From NCBI GenBank assembly GCA_037176705.1, contig JBAWUJ010000061.1, positions 124,001 through 188,000 on the forward strand: a DNA stretch of 64,000 bases. The letters are read 5' to 3'. Under the pieces are notes generated by a model. That model did no database searches and was not told where the DNA came from. It saw nothing but the letters and a program-made list of their open reading frames with translations. Position 1 is the first letter of the stretch. The number at the start of each line of letters is the position of its first letter. The position numbers were made by a program, and so were the translations under genes. This stretch comes from Molossus alvarezi (lineage: Eukaryota > Chordata > Mammalia > Chiroptera > Molossidae). Of the stretch, positions 22,381 to 33,839 are shown piece by piece.

Positions 22381-24059
22381 GAGTAAAGTGCAGACAAGTC
22401 AGACATAGCTTTGTTATCTGAGTATAGATGTTTTATGAGAAAAGAGGGAGAAGTAGCCTATAAAATAGGGTGTAGGGACAACCTACCTTGTTTGGGTAGA
22501 GTGGGAAGGAGACACAGAGGCATCTCAGTAACAAAGTCTTGTCAGGGAGCTGGTGTGCAGTGGTCCTATGGTAGGGCAGATGGACAATTCAACATAATAC
22601 TTTCCAACAGAAAAGTTAAGTACAATAGACCAAAGTTTATGGTTCCATTGATATAAATGTCACCGATATGCAAGTCCACATATTATTAATGATGTACAAA
22701 GCCTTGGGAAATGGATGCATGAAGACTGATTGTTCATAGTTACAGGCGATGTTTTAGAGATGATGGAAATATTTAGACAGGAGTTGGCGGAGATGGTTAC
22801 AAAATTCTGAATATACTAAATCCACTGAGAGTGTACTTAAAATTCATGAACTTCATGCTATGTAAAAAATAGATCTATAAAGCTGTTACAAAGTACATAT
22901 GGCACATTGTCAGGGATTGAGCAGTGACATGCAGGAGAAAGATTAGGCATAAATGGACAAGAGGTGGTCATCAAAGGGGTGAAATAGGAACACTGAACTG
23001 AGCGCAGATTTGGGTCTTGGTATAAGTTGACCATCACACTTGCCTTTCCCAGGTGTTCCATATCTACTGCTTTCTGCACCCGGAGTAAAAGGGTACATGT
23101 GGGATCTGAGAAAGTCTTTTGTTTAAGTGGCAACCAGAGTTTTTAAGACAGCAACGTTGGTCTCAAATTGGAAGTTATTCAAGACTTGATGAGATGTGAA
23201 GAAACCAACTGACAAGTGAACAGGATTGACGTTTTCAAAGTGATAAGAGTTCTGGCCAGTTTGGCTCTGCAGTTAGAGTGTCAGCCCACAGACAAAGGAG
23301 TCCTGAGTTCAACTCTGGTCAAGGGCATGTACTTCATTTGCCATTTGTACTCATCACAGGTGGGGGTTGTGCTGGTGGCAACCAGTTGATATGTCATATT
23401 TACATCGAGATTTCTGTTTCTCTTTTTCTCTGACTGTCTGTCTATTTCTACCACCCTCTGTATCTGAGATAAAGAGAAAAAGATCCTCCAGTGAGGATGA
23501 AATATATACATTAAATGGAATATAAACTATAAGAATTGCATGATATCGGATCTAAAGGGAAGAATGGTTTCTAGGTCCCATGGGTTGTCACATAGATCAC
23601 CACATTCCGATGCTCAGAGTCCAACACATACTCGCTAATTTCTGACTTGGACACCACCACTAGGACCTGAGAGGTTGGAAAGTTAATAGGGAGAGACCAG
23701 AATCCCTGGATGGTTGAGAAAGTCGTCATGAATGAGGCTGGAGTTGAAGACACAAGGTGGTGCTTGGGTTACAGCCTTGAGATTAATGTAGAGGACATCT
23801 TTTCCTATTATTGTCTCACCCTTATAAATTCCATGAACCCACATGCAGACTGACAATGGCCACATGCACCCTCAGTCTGTGGGATGGCATTTCACAAGTA
23901 AGTGCCCTCACAGTCACTGCTGCCTGGGGAGGAGAGAAGAAGGTGCAGCAGGACTGGAGCCCAGTCACCAGCTTGTCCTTTTCTCATGTATCACACAGGT
24001 ATAGGTAGAGAATCAGAAATCGTTGTGTTGAGTTAAGAACAATCATACAGCTGAATATT
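22381..24059 (+). repeat. Segmental duplication copy B, upstream flank of the TSPY-like pseudogene
   Basis: Paralogous to 5218-7781, with many single-base differences. It lacks the younger SINE of copy A and about 600 bp of its middle. Homology ends near 24059, about 450 bp before the first recognisable TSPY-like exon. No ORF of its own is supported. Confidence 0.88.
23249..23506 (+). mobile_element. Older Ves-type SINE shared by both duplication copies
   Basis: 'ttctggccagtttggctctg' head, decayed B-box, and the ending 'gatcctccagtgaggatg'. It is orthologous within the duplication to 6355-6600. Confidence 0.82.
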
Positions 24060-24499
24060 GCATAGGAGTGAAAAAGGGCAGGGCTGTCGCTGTCCATTTC
24101 ACAGGGGTAAATGTGCCTCAGTTGAAAATGATGCAGTACACTAATTCAGTATGGGCACAGATAAGGTGAATCCTCTGGTGCAAAGGGCATGTGTGGATCC
24201 AGAAAAGCCCCAGATAAAGTCAGGTAGTGGGGTTTTTTGAGGTCTGTAGGCCTGAATGTAGGGGGCAGGCCCAGGTGTGGAAAGGAGGGAAGACAGGAGG
24301 AGAATGAAGTCCTTCTACCTCCCTGCTGGAGTAGGTAGGAGCCAGCGGGGAGTGGCCAGCTAAGCTCACACTGTTTGCTCAGCAGCTTTTGTCCAAGTGT
24401 CAACCAAAATCTTGCTTAGAGGCCCACCTCATGAAGCAAAAAGTCCTGCTCAAGAACCCACATCAGGACACTAGGTACTCAGTGTGGGCTCACTGGCTC
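24060..24499. other. 5' flank of the TSPY-like pseudogene
   Basis: About 440 bp between the end of the duplicated block and the first TSPY-like coding sequence. If any promoter survives it should be here, but I see no TATA box or CpG cluster. Confidence 0.4.
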
Positions 24500-26891
24500 A
24501 GTAGCAGACATTTGATGCTCCTTGCTGCTTCTTAGCAGCTGCCCAGCACAGAGCCAGGGCCACAAGGCGAGGTCTACTGCATCTGAAGACAGTGGGGCTC
24601 CCCTGGCACCGTGGGTCATTACTGGACCTGGAAGGACCCTTCAGGTCAAAACAGGGTCAGGGTTTCAAAGCACTATGTGGGGGTGGGGCCGAGGGCACTG
24701 GGACTCTGCAAGCCAGGGTAGGTGGGGTGGCGCAGTGACCTCCAGCTTCAGGGTGAACTCTGAGAGTAGCAGAAGCTCTGGAGGAGAGGGTGGAGGAATT
24801 GCTGAGGGCAGAGCAGCTCCTAGATATGCACCATCTCACACAGGTTGTTACAGTGTTCCCTGAGGAGCAAATGTGTGCCACCAAGGAGGCAGAGGCCCAG
24901 GTATCCACAGAAGACAAGCATGAGGAGGAGCAGAGAAGAGAGGCAGGGCCCGGTGGAACCAGCGCCTGGTGAACCTGGGAATTGCTCGAGGCACTGCAGA
25001 TCCTTTATTTCCAGCCTAGCAGTGAGGGAGCCCGAGCCTGCAGGGCCTACATTCAAGTGAAACACAAGGCTGTTCAGTGAAGAAAGCCCATTCTTGAGCC
25101 CAGAAGGGCCATCATTCATTGCATTGCCAGCGTGTGGACCAAAGCAGTATTATTGACCATGCCCTTCTGGCTTGACTGTGAAACAAGGACAGGGTTTATG
25201 GGCAGAAGGAGCCTGGCCAAGGTAAAGGTTCAGGTGCAGAGAAAACAGCCTGCCACCTGTGGTAGCAGAGACCTGGACAAGTGTGAATCTGTCAATCAGT
25301 CTCTAGAACAAAACGTACCAGCACAGGGTACCACTGCCACAAATCACATATTCGAATCACCCATGATCCTTGGCGATCTAAACTTGTTTTATTTTCTATT
25401 GTTGCCCTCGCCCCCACCCTCAAATACATTATTCTTTACCAACGAGCTCAGCGGGGAAACACATTTGGTTACTAACCAAATATAAGCCGGGTGATTCCAG
25501 TACCCTGTCTCAGAAACATCTGATGACAAAATAAGTTTAATAGAGGTAACAATGAGAGCCTCCACCCTCCTTACATGGTCACACCCACAGACACACCCAC
25601 ATGAGCTCAGGTACATGCACACACACACACTCACACACAAACACACACACCTACACACAAACACACACATCCCTAAATAATGTCATTGCAAGCTGAGTAT
25701 TTCCAAATTGGAGCAGCTGTTCTCAAACAAAGGTATCTCAAGAAGATGGGTGCTGACACTTTTTGGGAGAACACACATACTTTTCTTAGGGGAATAAAGA
25801 GCAGTGAGACAGTATATACGCACATTCTTATGTCTGAATCCTCTGCAGCAGCACACAGATGTCAGGTAGGGCTCAGGAAAGCATTGAAAATGCATTTTCC
25901 CTTTATTACTGCAGGTGGCCTTAGAGAACATGAAGCCAAAGGTAGTATGGTTGTCAGAATGTGTAAGAAAGGCAGATGAGGAGGAGTTTGGATGGAAGGC
26001 AATGTCTGCAGTCTATGGCAATGGTCCACTGGGGTCTCCCCTTGTGCTCTGTGCCTTTGAGCTCTCCACTTGCTAGTCTCTAAAAGTCCTTGACCAAAAA
26101 GCATATTCTGAGCCATGGCTGATATCAGTCATCATAGGAGACCAAGATGAAGACTTGCTGAACTACTTAATCATTTTGGAGGTCAGACTGGGGACACATA
26201 GTAGTTTGTTTGGTTGGAGATTGGGCACCACAGGGATGGGTTTGAGAAACAAGAAGGGATGAAGAATGGGTGATTACTGCAAGTAGCCTGACTCAGGAAG
26301 CTGGGAGTGAAAAAATGTAACTGCTTCTTGGCAGGTGAGGGAACTGGACCATCCAAAGTAACACTGCAAATTGATGTTTTACTTTCAGGACAATTGCTAC
26401 TTTCTGAACAATGTGATCATTAAGTAGTATCACATCAGCCTTGCAGGTGTCAGATGCTTCCCAGCATGGGGTTTTGTGTGAGCACCCAAATGGTGAATAG
26501 TTGTAAAGACTGAAACAGTGGGGACCCACCCTCCCAGCTCTCTTCCTTCAGGATACCAGGACACTAGCACCACCCAAAGGCTCTGGCTCTGAGATTAGGA
26601 ACATGGAGTCCCCAACCACAGGCAAGACACAACAAGTGTTAACTTCTTCAACTGGTTGTCAGAACACAACCTTCCAGGGTCATGCAGGATTGCACAGGTA
26701 ATAGTCCTTTGGCCATTTTAGAAAAGGAGGTATTGATGGATCCAAGGGAATGGAAAGTGGACTGGTTTAGTCTCCCTCTGCTATGTCTTTCCACCCAGAT
26801 CATCAGTGAGCACCTGTGGCCCAATCCCCTGCAGCACTACCAAGGGATGCAGAACCCAGTGGAGGGAGCAGGGAGGCAAACGTGTTTCTGA
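24500..26891 (+). pseudogene. TSPY: TSPY-like pseudogene (SET/NAP family) retaining introns
   Basis: TSPY is a testis SET/NAP-family protein tied to spermatogonial proliferation. Exon 1 (about 24500-25150) holds a GPGRTLQVKTGSGFQ-like N-terminus, then VEELLRAEQLL and, across stops, 'PILEPRRAIIHCIASVW' (TSPY-type 'PHLERRxAIIQxIPGFW'). Exon 2 (about 26102-26181) reads ISVIIGDQDEDLLNYLIILE. Exon 3 (26335-26446) reads VRELDHP..HCKLMFYFQDNCYFLNNVIIK. Exon 4 (26552-26697) ends TSVNFFNWLSEHNLPGSCRIAQ with donor gtaata. Exon 5 (26799-26891) reads IISEHLWPNPLQHYQG and stops at TGA. Acceptors are at the expected places and exons 3-5 splice in one phase. Stops at 24970, 25078, 26359, 26425, 26590 and 26596 plus an N-terminal frameshift kill it. 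The short C-terminus fits Y-linked TSPY rather than the long-tailed X homologue. Retained introns rule out a retrocopy. Confidence 0.88.
25616..25670. repeat. (AC)n microsatellite in intron 1 of the TSPY-like pseudogene
   Basis: Runs of 'acacac' interrupted by 'tc', 'aa' and 'ct' over about 55 bp. It lies between exons 1 and 2. Confidence 0.85.
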
Positions 26892-29356
26892 GGAGCCCAG
26901 GTGCTGAGCACTCCATGGAGGTTTGTTGCACCTGTGAATGTCCTTTCCTAAAGAACTGTAGGAAAAAAGTCTCCAGTCAAAGGGGAGGTACTGTAGGGTA
27001 GGAGCGAGCAGGAAGGAGGGTGGATAAAGGAAACTGGGAGACCTTAGTGCCCACAGAGTACAAGCAGGTTCAGGTGCTCAGAGCACTTAAACTTTCCTGG
27101 GCCACTGGAGAAGGAACCAGTTGATTCTTCAAATTTCTGCAGTAGTGCTTCTTGTCCTTTTGGTACTTCCCTGGTCTCCCCGCTAATCTGAACAATGTCC
27201 TACGCTCCGGTGCCCTATTTATTGTTGTGCTATCAATTCAGTCTCTTTCCTCATTTTGCATCCCCCATCAGTGTGCTTATGCCAAGCCCACAATGGTGAC
27301 AGTGTGACCAGGCTGTGGAGGTCAATAAGTCTTGGGGAATAAAGTGAAACATGACTCAGAAGAAGCGCTTCCTTCCTGAGGACACTGAGAGTCAGAAGAT
27401 ACCTTTATGGGCACGTGTGATTTGGCTGTGTTTGCGTGCCAAGGAACACTCCATGTTTGGAACTGCACAGGACAGAATGTGCAATATGGCTAGCTTGGAC
27501 AGGCCATACCTAAAATGTGCCCCTGTGCCAGCCATGCTAAGGCATTCTGGATGGTCTCTCACTCATGTTAAAAGGAAGAGAAAGAAATAGCCTGTGGAAA
27601 TTTTACAGTGCAAATGTCCCACATCTTGACATTGACCTAAATGAATTAATGAAGAAGCATGCAAGCTTTTTTTCTTTTTTGTGTTGTTTCTATCAGAGGA
27701 AATGCAGTAGTGTTGAGTAGATGATCTCACAAAAGCTGTAGAATGGGCAACTCCTGAAATTTCCACATGGGGTCAAATGCCTGCAGGTGTATCAGAAGCT
27801 GGAAAGCACCTGATTGAATAATAACACTGCAGAATATTCTGACCCAGTGATGCCATGGTAGCAAGCCAGAGAGAGCTCTTACAGCACTGCTCTGAAAATG
27901 TCATGGAACCTGAAAATGTGTAGAAACGTAGATTTAGAGGAGACATGGATATCTTCAGATGCCTAAGAAAGGATCGTACAAGAGGTTGGACCACAGTGTT
28001 TGAGACTATTTTTTCACCAGAACGGATGTCCATGGCTAAAGGGAGAGGTGTTTCCATTACTGAGCAAGTCTTCGTAATGGAGCTGTCCTGTCCCTGGCTG
28101 TGTGGATCGGCTAGTTAGAGCACAGAGGTTTCACTCTTACATCCAATTTCGCTCGGTCATCTGGGTGGATCTCTCTCAACCTTCTCCTGGGAAATATCTA
28201 TGACATAGTAAAAGGACTGGGGCCTATTACCACACAGATGAACTCTTTTCTGCACTGGAGACACTTTCTGGCTGTCGCTGACCCCACCTCGGGTGGGGGC
28301 ATGCGTGAGGCACACAGGGGCAAGGGCACACCACAAAGAGCACAGAAACCAAAGGCAGAGCAAACTAGGGAAACAAGAGGAAGCAGGAGTCTTTTCCTTG
28401 TCCGGGTTCCCTGAGCTTTGCACTCTGCTAGGATGGAGGATCAGGGCCATCCCGACACAGCCTGCCCATGTCTGTACCTTGGACCTCAGCTACCAGATGT
28501 GCCAGGAGAAGCTCTAATGCCCAGGAAACTAGCCCTGTCTGTCTCCCAGGGTCACTGAGGATCAGGGGCAGAGTGAGGCAGAAAACTACTAGACTGGGAA
28601 AGGGCGGGTAGATGCAGTGTGAACAGCAGGCATCGCAGGAAGGCCAGTGGTGTGGAGGGAGGATGGCCTTCCCCAGGGATTCTGGGCTCCTGGTGAGAAG
28701 GAGGCAGCCTCCCCTCAGGGTGCGGTTGTGTGGGGTGATGCCCACTGAGCAGGATCACTGGGGAAGACTTTTCACTGTTGCTGGACAGGCAAATAAACTA
28801 TGTTCTTTAGTGGTTTCCTGTACACTTCAACCTCTCGTGGGTGTTATGCTACTCATTGTGTCCAAGGCTTCATTGCTTTGACACAGGTTGGCCTTTGTCC
28901 CTTGTATATGACTCACGGATGCAGGCTGCTGCACTGCACGCCTACTGATATTTACCCAAGACTGCACACACTCCTTGCTGTGTAAAGACAACCCTCTTAG
29001 GAAGTAGTCCTGCACACTTCTTTGCAAGCCGGCCCCACAGAGAAAGGTTGACACTCCCTGTAAAGTTTTCTACTTCACACAACCCTGTCTGGGTCTTTAG
29101 CAATCATGCCTACCTGAAAAGGACATCTCTCTTCTGTCACGCCCATGGCAGGTACATGAGAACATGGACACATGAGCAATTGCTCAAGCCCAAGGAAGCA
29201 AAAACTTATGTGTCACAAGCTGCCATCAGGCTCCTGTTCTCCAGGTTTGCACACAGTCTGTCACCTGACCAGAGTACAGGACTGGTCATCAAACATCAGT
29301 TCAGTACTTCCCTTCTTCCCCTATATATTATCCTGAAAGAAGGAACAAAAGCCAAA
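26892..29356. other. Single-copy-like region downstream of the TSPY-like pseudogene
   Basis: About 2.46 kb with no L1, SINE or Ves sequence, which is unusual for this window. I see no exon I can assign. AATAAA at 27338-27343 could be the old polyadenylation signal of the TSPY-like gene, 450 bp after its stop. A frame around 27850-28070 looks weakly coding (RGDMDIFRCLRKDRTRGW) but contains a stop and is not recognised. It may be 3' flank belonging to the same ancestral TSPY unit. Confidence 0.45.
27338..27343 (+). promoter_or_regulatory. Candidate polyadenylation signal AATAAA
   Basis: A canonical hexamer 447 bp beyond the stop of the TSPY-like pseudogene, in sense orientation and in non-repetitive sequence. 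No GT-rich downstream element was verified. The assignment to this gene is only positional. Confidence 0.3.
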
Positions 29357-32300
29357 GAACTGTACAATATAGTTACCCACAGGTCTTGGGGGGTTCTAAA
29401 ACAAAGAGAGGCCTGTGAGACCAAGCAGGGGCTACAAGATCTAGTTACCCACTGGGCCAGTAGAGTGCTGAAGCACCAGAGAGGCTGGCTCAACCCGGCA
29501 GCAACTGTGCCATCCAGTTACCCGTGGGAACTTTGGGGTGCTCAAGCACCAGAGAGGCCTGTGAGACATAGCAGGGACTGTGAGGTTCAGTTACTCATGG
29601 GACATGAAGGGGGCTGAAGCACCAGAGACCTGTGTGACCCAGCAGGGACTGTGCCATTGAGTTACCCATGGGACCTGAAGGGTCCTGAAGCATGAGAGAG
29701 GCCTGTGCAACCAAGCAGGCACTGCACAATCTCGATTCCCATGAGCCATGTGGGGTGCTGAAGCCCAAGTGAGGTCTGCTTAACCTAGCAGGGACTGTGC
29801 CATCCAATTACCCATGGAACCTGTCAGGTGCTGAAGCTCCAGAGTCCTGCTTAACCCAGCAGGGACTGTGCCATCCAGTTATTCGAGGGATCTGCGGGGG
29901 GCTGAAGCACCAGAGAGGCTTGTGCAACCCAGCAGGTATGGCACAATCTACTTACCCACAGGCCCGCAGGGTGCTGAAGCACCAGAGGACAGCAAAAACC
30001 AGCAGGGACTGTGTCATATGGTTACTACGGGGTCTGTGCCATCCAATTACCCACAGGGCATGCCAGTTGCTGATGAACCAGAGGCCTGTGCAACCCAGCA
30101 TGGTCTGCGCAATCTAGTTACCCACAGGACTGCAGGGTGCTGAAGCACCAGAGAAGCCTGTGCCACCTAGCAGGGACTGTGCCATCTAATTACCTGCGGG
30201 TCATGTGGGGTGCAGAAGTAACAGAGAGGCCTGTGTGACCCAGGACGGACTGTGCGATCTAATTACCAAAGGGATTTGAGGGGTGCTGAAGCACCAGAGA
30301 GGCCTGCGGAACTAAGCTGGGACTGTGCTATCTGGGTATCCATAGGAACTGCAGGGTGCTGAAGCACCAGAGAGGCATGTGTGACCAAGCAGGGACTGTG
30401 CCATTTAATTACCGGTAGGACCTGAGGGGTTCGAAAGCACCAGAGAGGTCTGTGTGGCCAGTAGGACAGTGCAATCTAGTTACCCACAGCCTGAAAGGGG
30501 CTAAAGCAACAGAGGCCTGCACAACGCAACAGTGACTGTGTGAACTAGTTCCCCCACACTAACCAAGAAGTAATAAAGCACCATAGAGGCCTGTGCACCC
30601 AGTAGGAATTGTGCCATCCAGTTACCGCGGGACCTACAAGGTGCTGAAGTACCAGAGAGGCTTGTGCGACCCAACCTGGACTGTGAGATCTAGTTACCCA
30701 TGGAAACTGCAGAGTGCTAATGCAACAGAGAGGCCAGTGCAACACAACAGAGACTTCCCAACCTAGTTACCCATGGGTCTTCAGGCTTCTGAACACCACA
30801 GGCATGTGTGAACTAGTTACCCGTGGGAACTATGGCGTGCTAAAACACTGGAGAGGCATGTGCACCAATCAGGGACTGTGGCATCCAGTTACCCGTGGGA
30901 CCTGCGGGGTGCTGAAGCACCAAAAAAGCCTGTCCAACCTAGCATGGACTGTGCAATCCATTTACTCTCAGGAAGTGAGGGGTGCTGAAGCACCAGAGAG
31001 GCCAGTGCAACCCAGCAGGGATTGCCTGACCTAGTTACCCATGGGGCTTACACACTGCTGAAGCACCTGAAGTCTGTGAGACCAACAAGAGACTGTGCAA
31101 TCAAGTGACCCGAGGGAACTATGGGGTGTTAAAACACCAGAGAGGTCTGTGCAACCCAGCAGGAAATGTGTTGTCTAGGTACCCATTGTGCCCACGGGCT
31201 GCTGAAGCACCACAAAGGCCTGAGCAACCCAGCAGGGACTATGCCATCCAGTTACCATCTAAAACTGAGGGTGCTGAAGCACCAGAGAGGGCTGTGTGAC
31301 CTACCAGGTACTGTGCCATCAAATTTCCCACAGGACATGCATGGTGCTGAAGCACCAGAGAGGCCTGTGAGACCCAGCAGGGACTGTGTGATCTAGTTAC
31401 ACACGTGACCTGTGGGGTCCTTAAGCATCAGAGAGGACTGTGCCACCTACCAGGGACTGTGCCATCCAATTACCCACAGGAATTGCGGGGTGCTGAAGCA
31501 CCACAGAGGCCTGTGCAACCCAGCAGCAACTGTGCAATCTAGTTACACTCGAGAACTGTGGGGTGCTAAAACAACATAGAGGCCTGTGCTATACAGCAGG
31601 GACTGTGAGATCTACTTACTCACATGCCTGCATGGTCCTGAAGCAACAGAGTCCTGTGCGACCCAGCAGGAACTGTGCCATCAGGTTACCAGCCACACCT
31701 GCAGGCTGCAGAAGCTCCAGAGAAGCCAGTGCAACCAAGCAGGGACAGTGCCATCCAATAGCTTGTGCAACTTGTGAGCTGCAGAAGCACTAGGGAGGCC
31801 TGTGCAACCCAGCAGACATTGCACAATCTAGTTTCGCATGAAGCTGGTGGGATGCTGAAGCACCATAGAGCCCTGTGCTACACAGCAAGGACTGTGCCAT
31901 CCATTTACATGTGGGAACTGTGTGCTGCCAAAACACCAGATCGTCCTGTAAGACCCAGCAGGAACTGCATAATCTAGTTACCCACGAGAACTGCAGGGTG
32001 CTAGTACACCAGTTAGGCCTGTGTGACTCAGTAGGGACTATGGCATCTCATTACCTGAAGATATGCAGCATGATAAAATACCAGAGACACCTGTGTGACC
32101 CATCAGAGCCTGCGCGATCTAGTGCCAGCATGGGGCTGAAGAACCTGAACCTGCATTATCCAGCAGGGACTGTGCCATCAGGTTACCTACAAGACCTGCG
32201 GGCAGCTAAAACACCAGAGAGGCCTTTGCTCTCAGCAGACACTGCCTGACCTAGTTACCCATGGGTCTGCAGGGTGCTGAAGCACCAGAGGCCTGTGGGA

Positions 32301-32710
32301 CCTAGCAGAGACTTTGCGAACTAGTTACCCATGGGAACTATGGGGTGGGAAACACCGGAGAGGCCTGTGAACTCAGCAGTGACTGTTCCATCTAGTTACC
32401 CGACGGTCCTCTGGGGTGCTGAAGCGCCAGAGAGGCCGGTGCAAACCACCAGGGACTGCATGATCGAGGTACCCTTTGGGCCTGTGTGCTGCTGAAGCAC
32501 TATAAAGGCCGGTGAAACCCAGCAGGGACTGTGCCATCCAGTTACCCACATGACCTATAAGGTGCTGAAGCACAGGAGAGGTCTGTGCAACCCAGCAGAG
32601 ACTGCACGATCTAGTTATCCATGGGGTCCATGGGGTGCTGAAGCACCAGAGAGGCCTGCAGAACCCAGCAGGGACGGTGTGATCTAGGTACCCACTGGGC
32701 CTGTGGGCTG
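29357..32710 (+). repeat. Tandem array of about 46 copies of a 73-bp unit
   Basis: The unit can be written as 'ggtgctgaagcaccagagag', 'gcctgtgcaacccagcaggg', 'actgtgccatccagttaccc' and 'atgggacctgcgg'. Successive units start about 73 bp apart across 3354 bp, with substitutions and small indels. Each unit holds a near-perfect inverted repeat, GGTGCT-ga-AGCACC. The same unit sits directly upstream of the L1 5' start at 14080 and 15640. The array is joined on the right, at 'gctatttacaatag', to a truncated L1 3' end. On the left it follows single-copy-like sequence. Frames that stay open in it are by-products of periodicity. Confidence 0.93.
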
Positions 32711-33176
32711 CTATTTACAATAGCCTAGATCTAGAAACAACCCAAATGCCCATTAGTAGACTCATGGATAAAAAAGTTGTGGTACATATACAAAATGGAG
32801 TACTAAGCAGGTATAATAAAGAGAGATCTCTTATCCTTTGAGATGACATGGAGGGACTTGGAAAGTATTATCCTAAGTAAACAAGCCAAACAGAAAAAGA
32901 CAAGTTTCATATAATCTCACTTATTTGTAGAATATAATAAACATAGCAGTCTGAGGAATGGGGTAGTCCCAGAGACATGGAAGTGGGGTACAGACAGGCA
33001 ATCGCCAGAAGATGGTGTGGTGGGGGAGAGATAAACCACAGATCTTATTTGCATGTATGCATGAAAAATAAACATGTTCAACAAATCTGGAGACAGGGCA
33101 GGGAGGGAGCCAGAAGGGGGAATCAGTGGGGGGAAATGGAGAAACATCTGTAACAAAAATAAATTAATTAATTAAG
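32711..33176 (+). mobile_element. 5'-truncated L1 3' end, sense
   Basis: Starts inside the ORF2 C-terminal region (tatttacaatagcctagatc), continues to the ORF2 end near 32940 and the 3'UTR, and ends with 'aataaattaattaattaa'. Its 5' edge is fused to the 73-bp array. Confidence 0.9.
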
Positions 33177-33187
33177 GAGAAAAAAAT

Positions 33188-33490
33188 AGCCAGAAGATCT
33201 AAATAGTCACTTCTCCAAACAAGATATACAAATGGCCAAAAGATATATGAAAAAATGTTCAATGTCACTAATCATCAGAGAGGTGCAAATTAAAACAACT
33301 ATGAGGTGTCACCTCACACCTACCAGAAGGGCTGCCATCAATAAATTATCAAAAAACAAGTGCTGAAGAGGGTGTTGTGAAAAGGCACTCTAGTACACTG
33401 CTGGTAGGAATGCAGACCGGTGAAGCCACTATGGAAAACCATGTGGTGTTACCTCAAAATTTTAAAATTGAACTGCCATTTGACCCTGTG
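33188..33490 (+). mobile_element. Internal L1 ORF2 fragment, sense, older
   Basis: Matches the ORF2 segment from just before the cysteine motif (counterpart of residues SKQDIQMAK) to about 30 codons after it. It lies upstream in ORF2 relative to the preceding fragment, so it is a different copy. The motif C...C...H.C is partly lost. Confidence 0.85.
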
Positions 33491-33765
33491 TGTGAAATAG
33501 TCTCTGTATGAAATATGATTATTTAGGGAATGCTATATATATTTATAAATGAGCTAAGATGGTAGAAGCGTTGTAAGTGAAAGAAAAATTTTGAGGACAT
33601 TTCCAAAAACTCATTTTGAGGTAGACCTGAGAGAGTATGAGGCATCCACAGAAGGCAGGTGGAATTTCTAAAAAAAATTAATTAAAAAAAAAAAAAGACT
33701 TGAGCCCACATATCTGTCATTCACACATACCTGGCAGCATTCCTGGGGCTCAGAGGCCTAGTCAG
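33491..33765. other. Unassigned sequence with A-rich tract
   Basis: About 275 bp. A run 'aaaaaaaattaattaaaaaaaaaaaaa' (33670-33696, broken by TTAATT) may be a retroposon tail, but I recognise no body upstream of it. Confidence 0.4.
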
Positions 33766-33839
33766 CCCACCTCCCCAGTCTCCAGCAGGATGGAGCTGCA
33801 CCTGTCTGGGTTGGCCATGTGCACATCCCACAGACAGGT

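Noticed and set aside
22381..24059. Second TSPY gene copy in the duplicated block
   Set aside because: Neither copy of the block contains SET/NAP-type coding sequence. The TSPY-like exons begin only after the block, at about 24500.
24820..25119. 99-codon minus-strand frame with hydrophobic stretch (possible membrane protein)
   Set aside because: It is the antisense of exon 1 of the TSPY-like pseudogene. The leucine-rich run mirrors the E/Q-rich sense sequence.
29048..29617. 189-codon open frame entering the tandem array
   Set aside because: The open length comes mostly from the 73-bp periodicity, with no domain and no start context. Similar frames recur along the array.
29357..32710. CRISPR-like array
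   Set aside because: Units are contiguous 73-bp tandem repeats without unique spacers, and the window is clearly mammalian. It is a monomer or satellite array.
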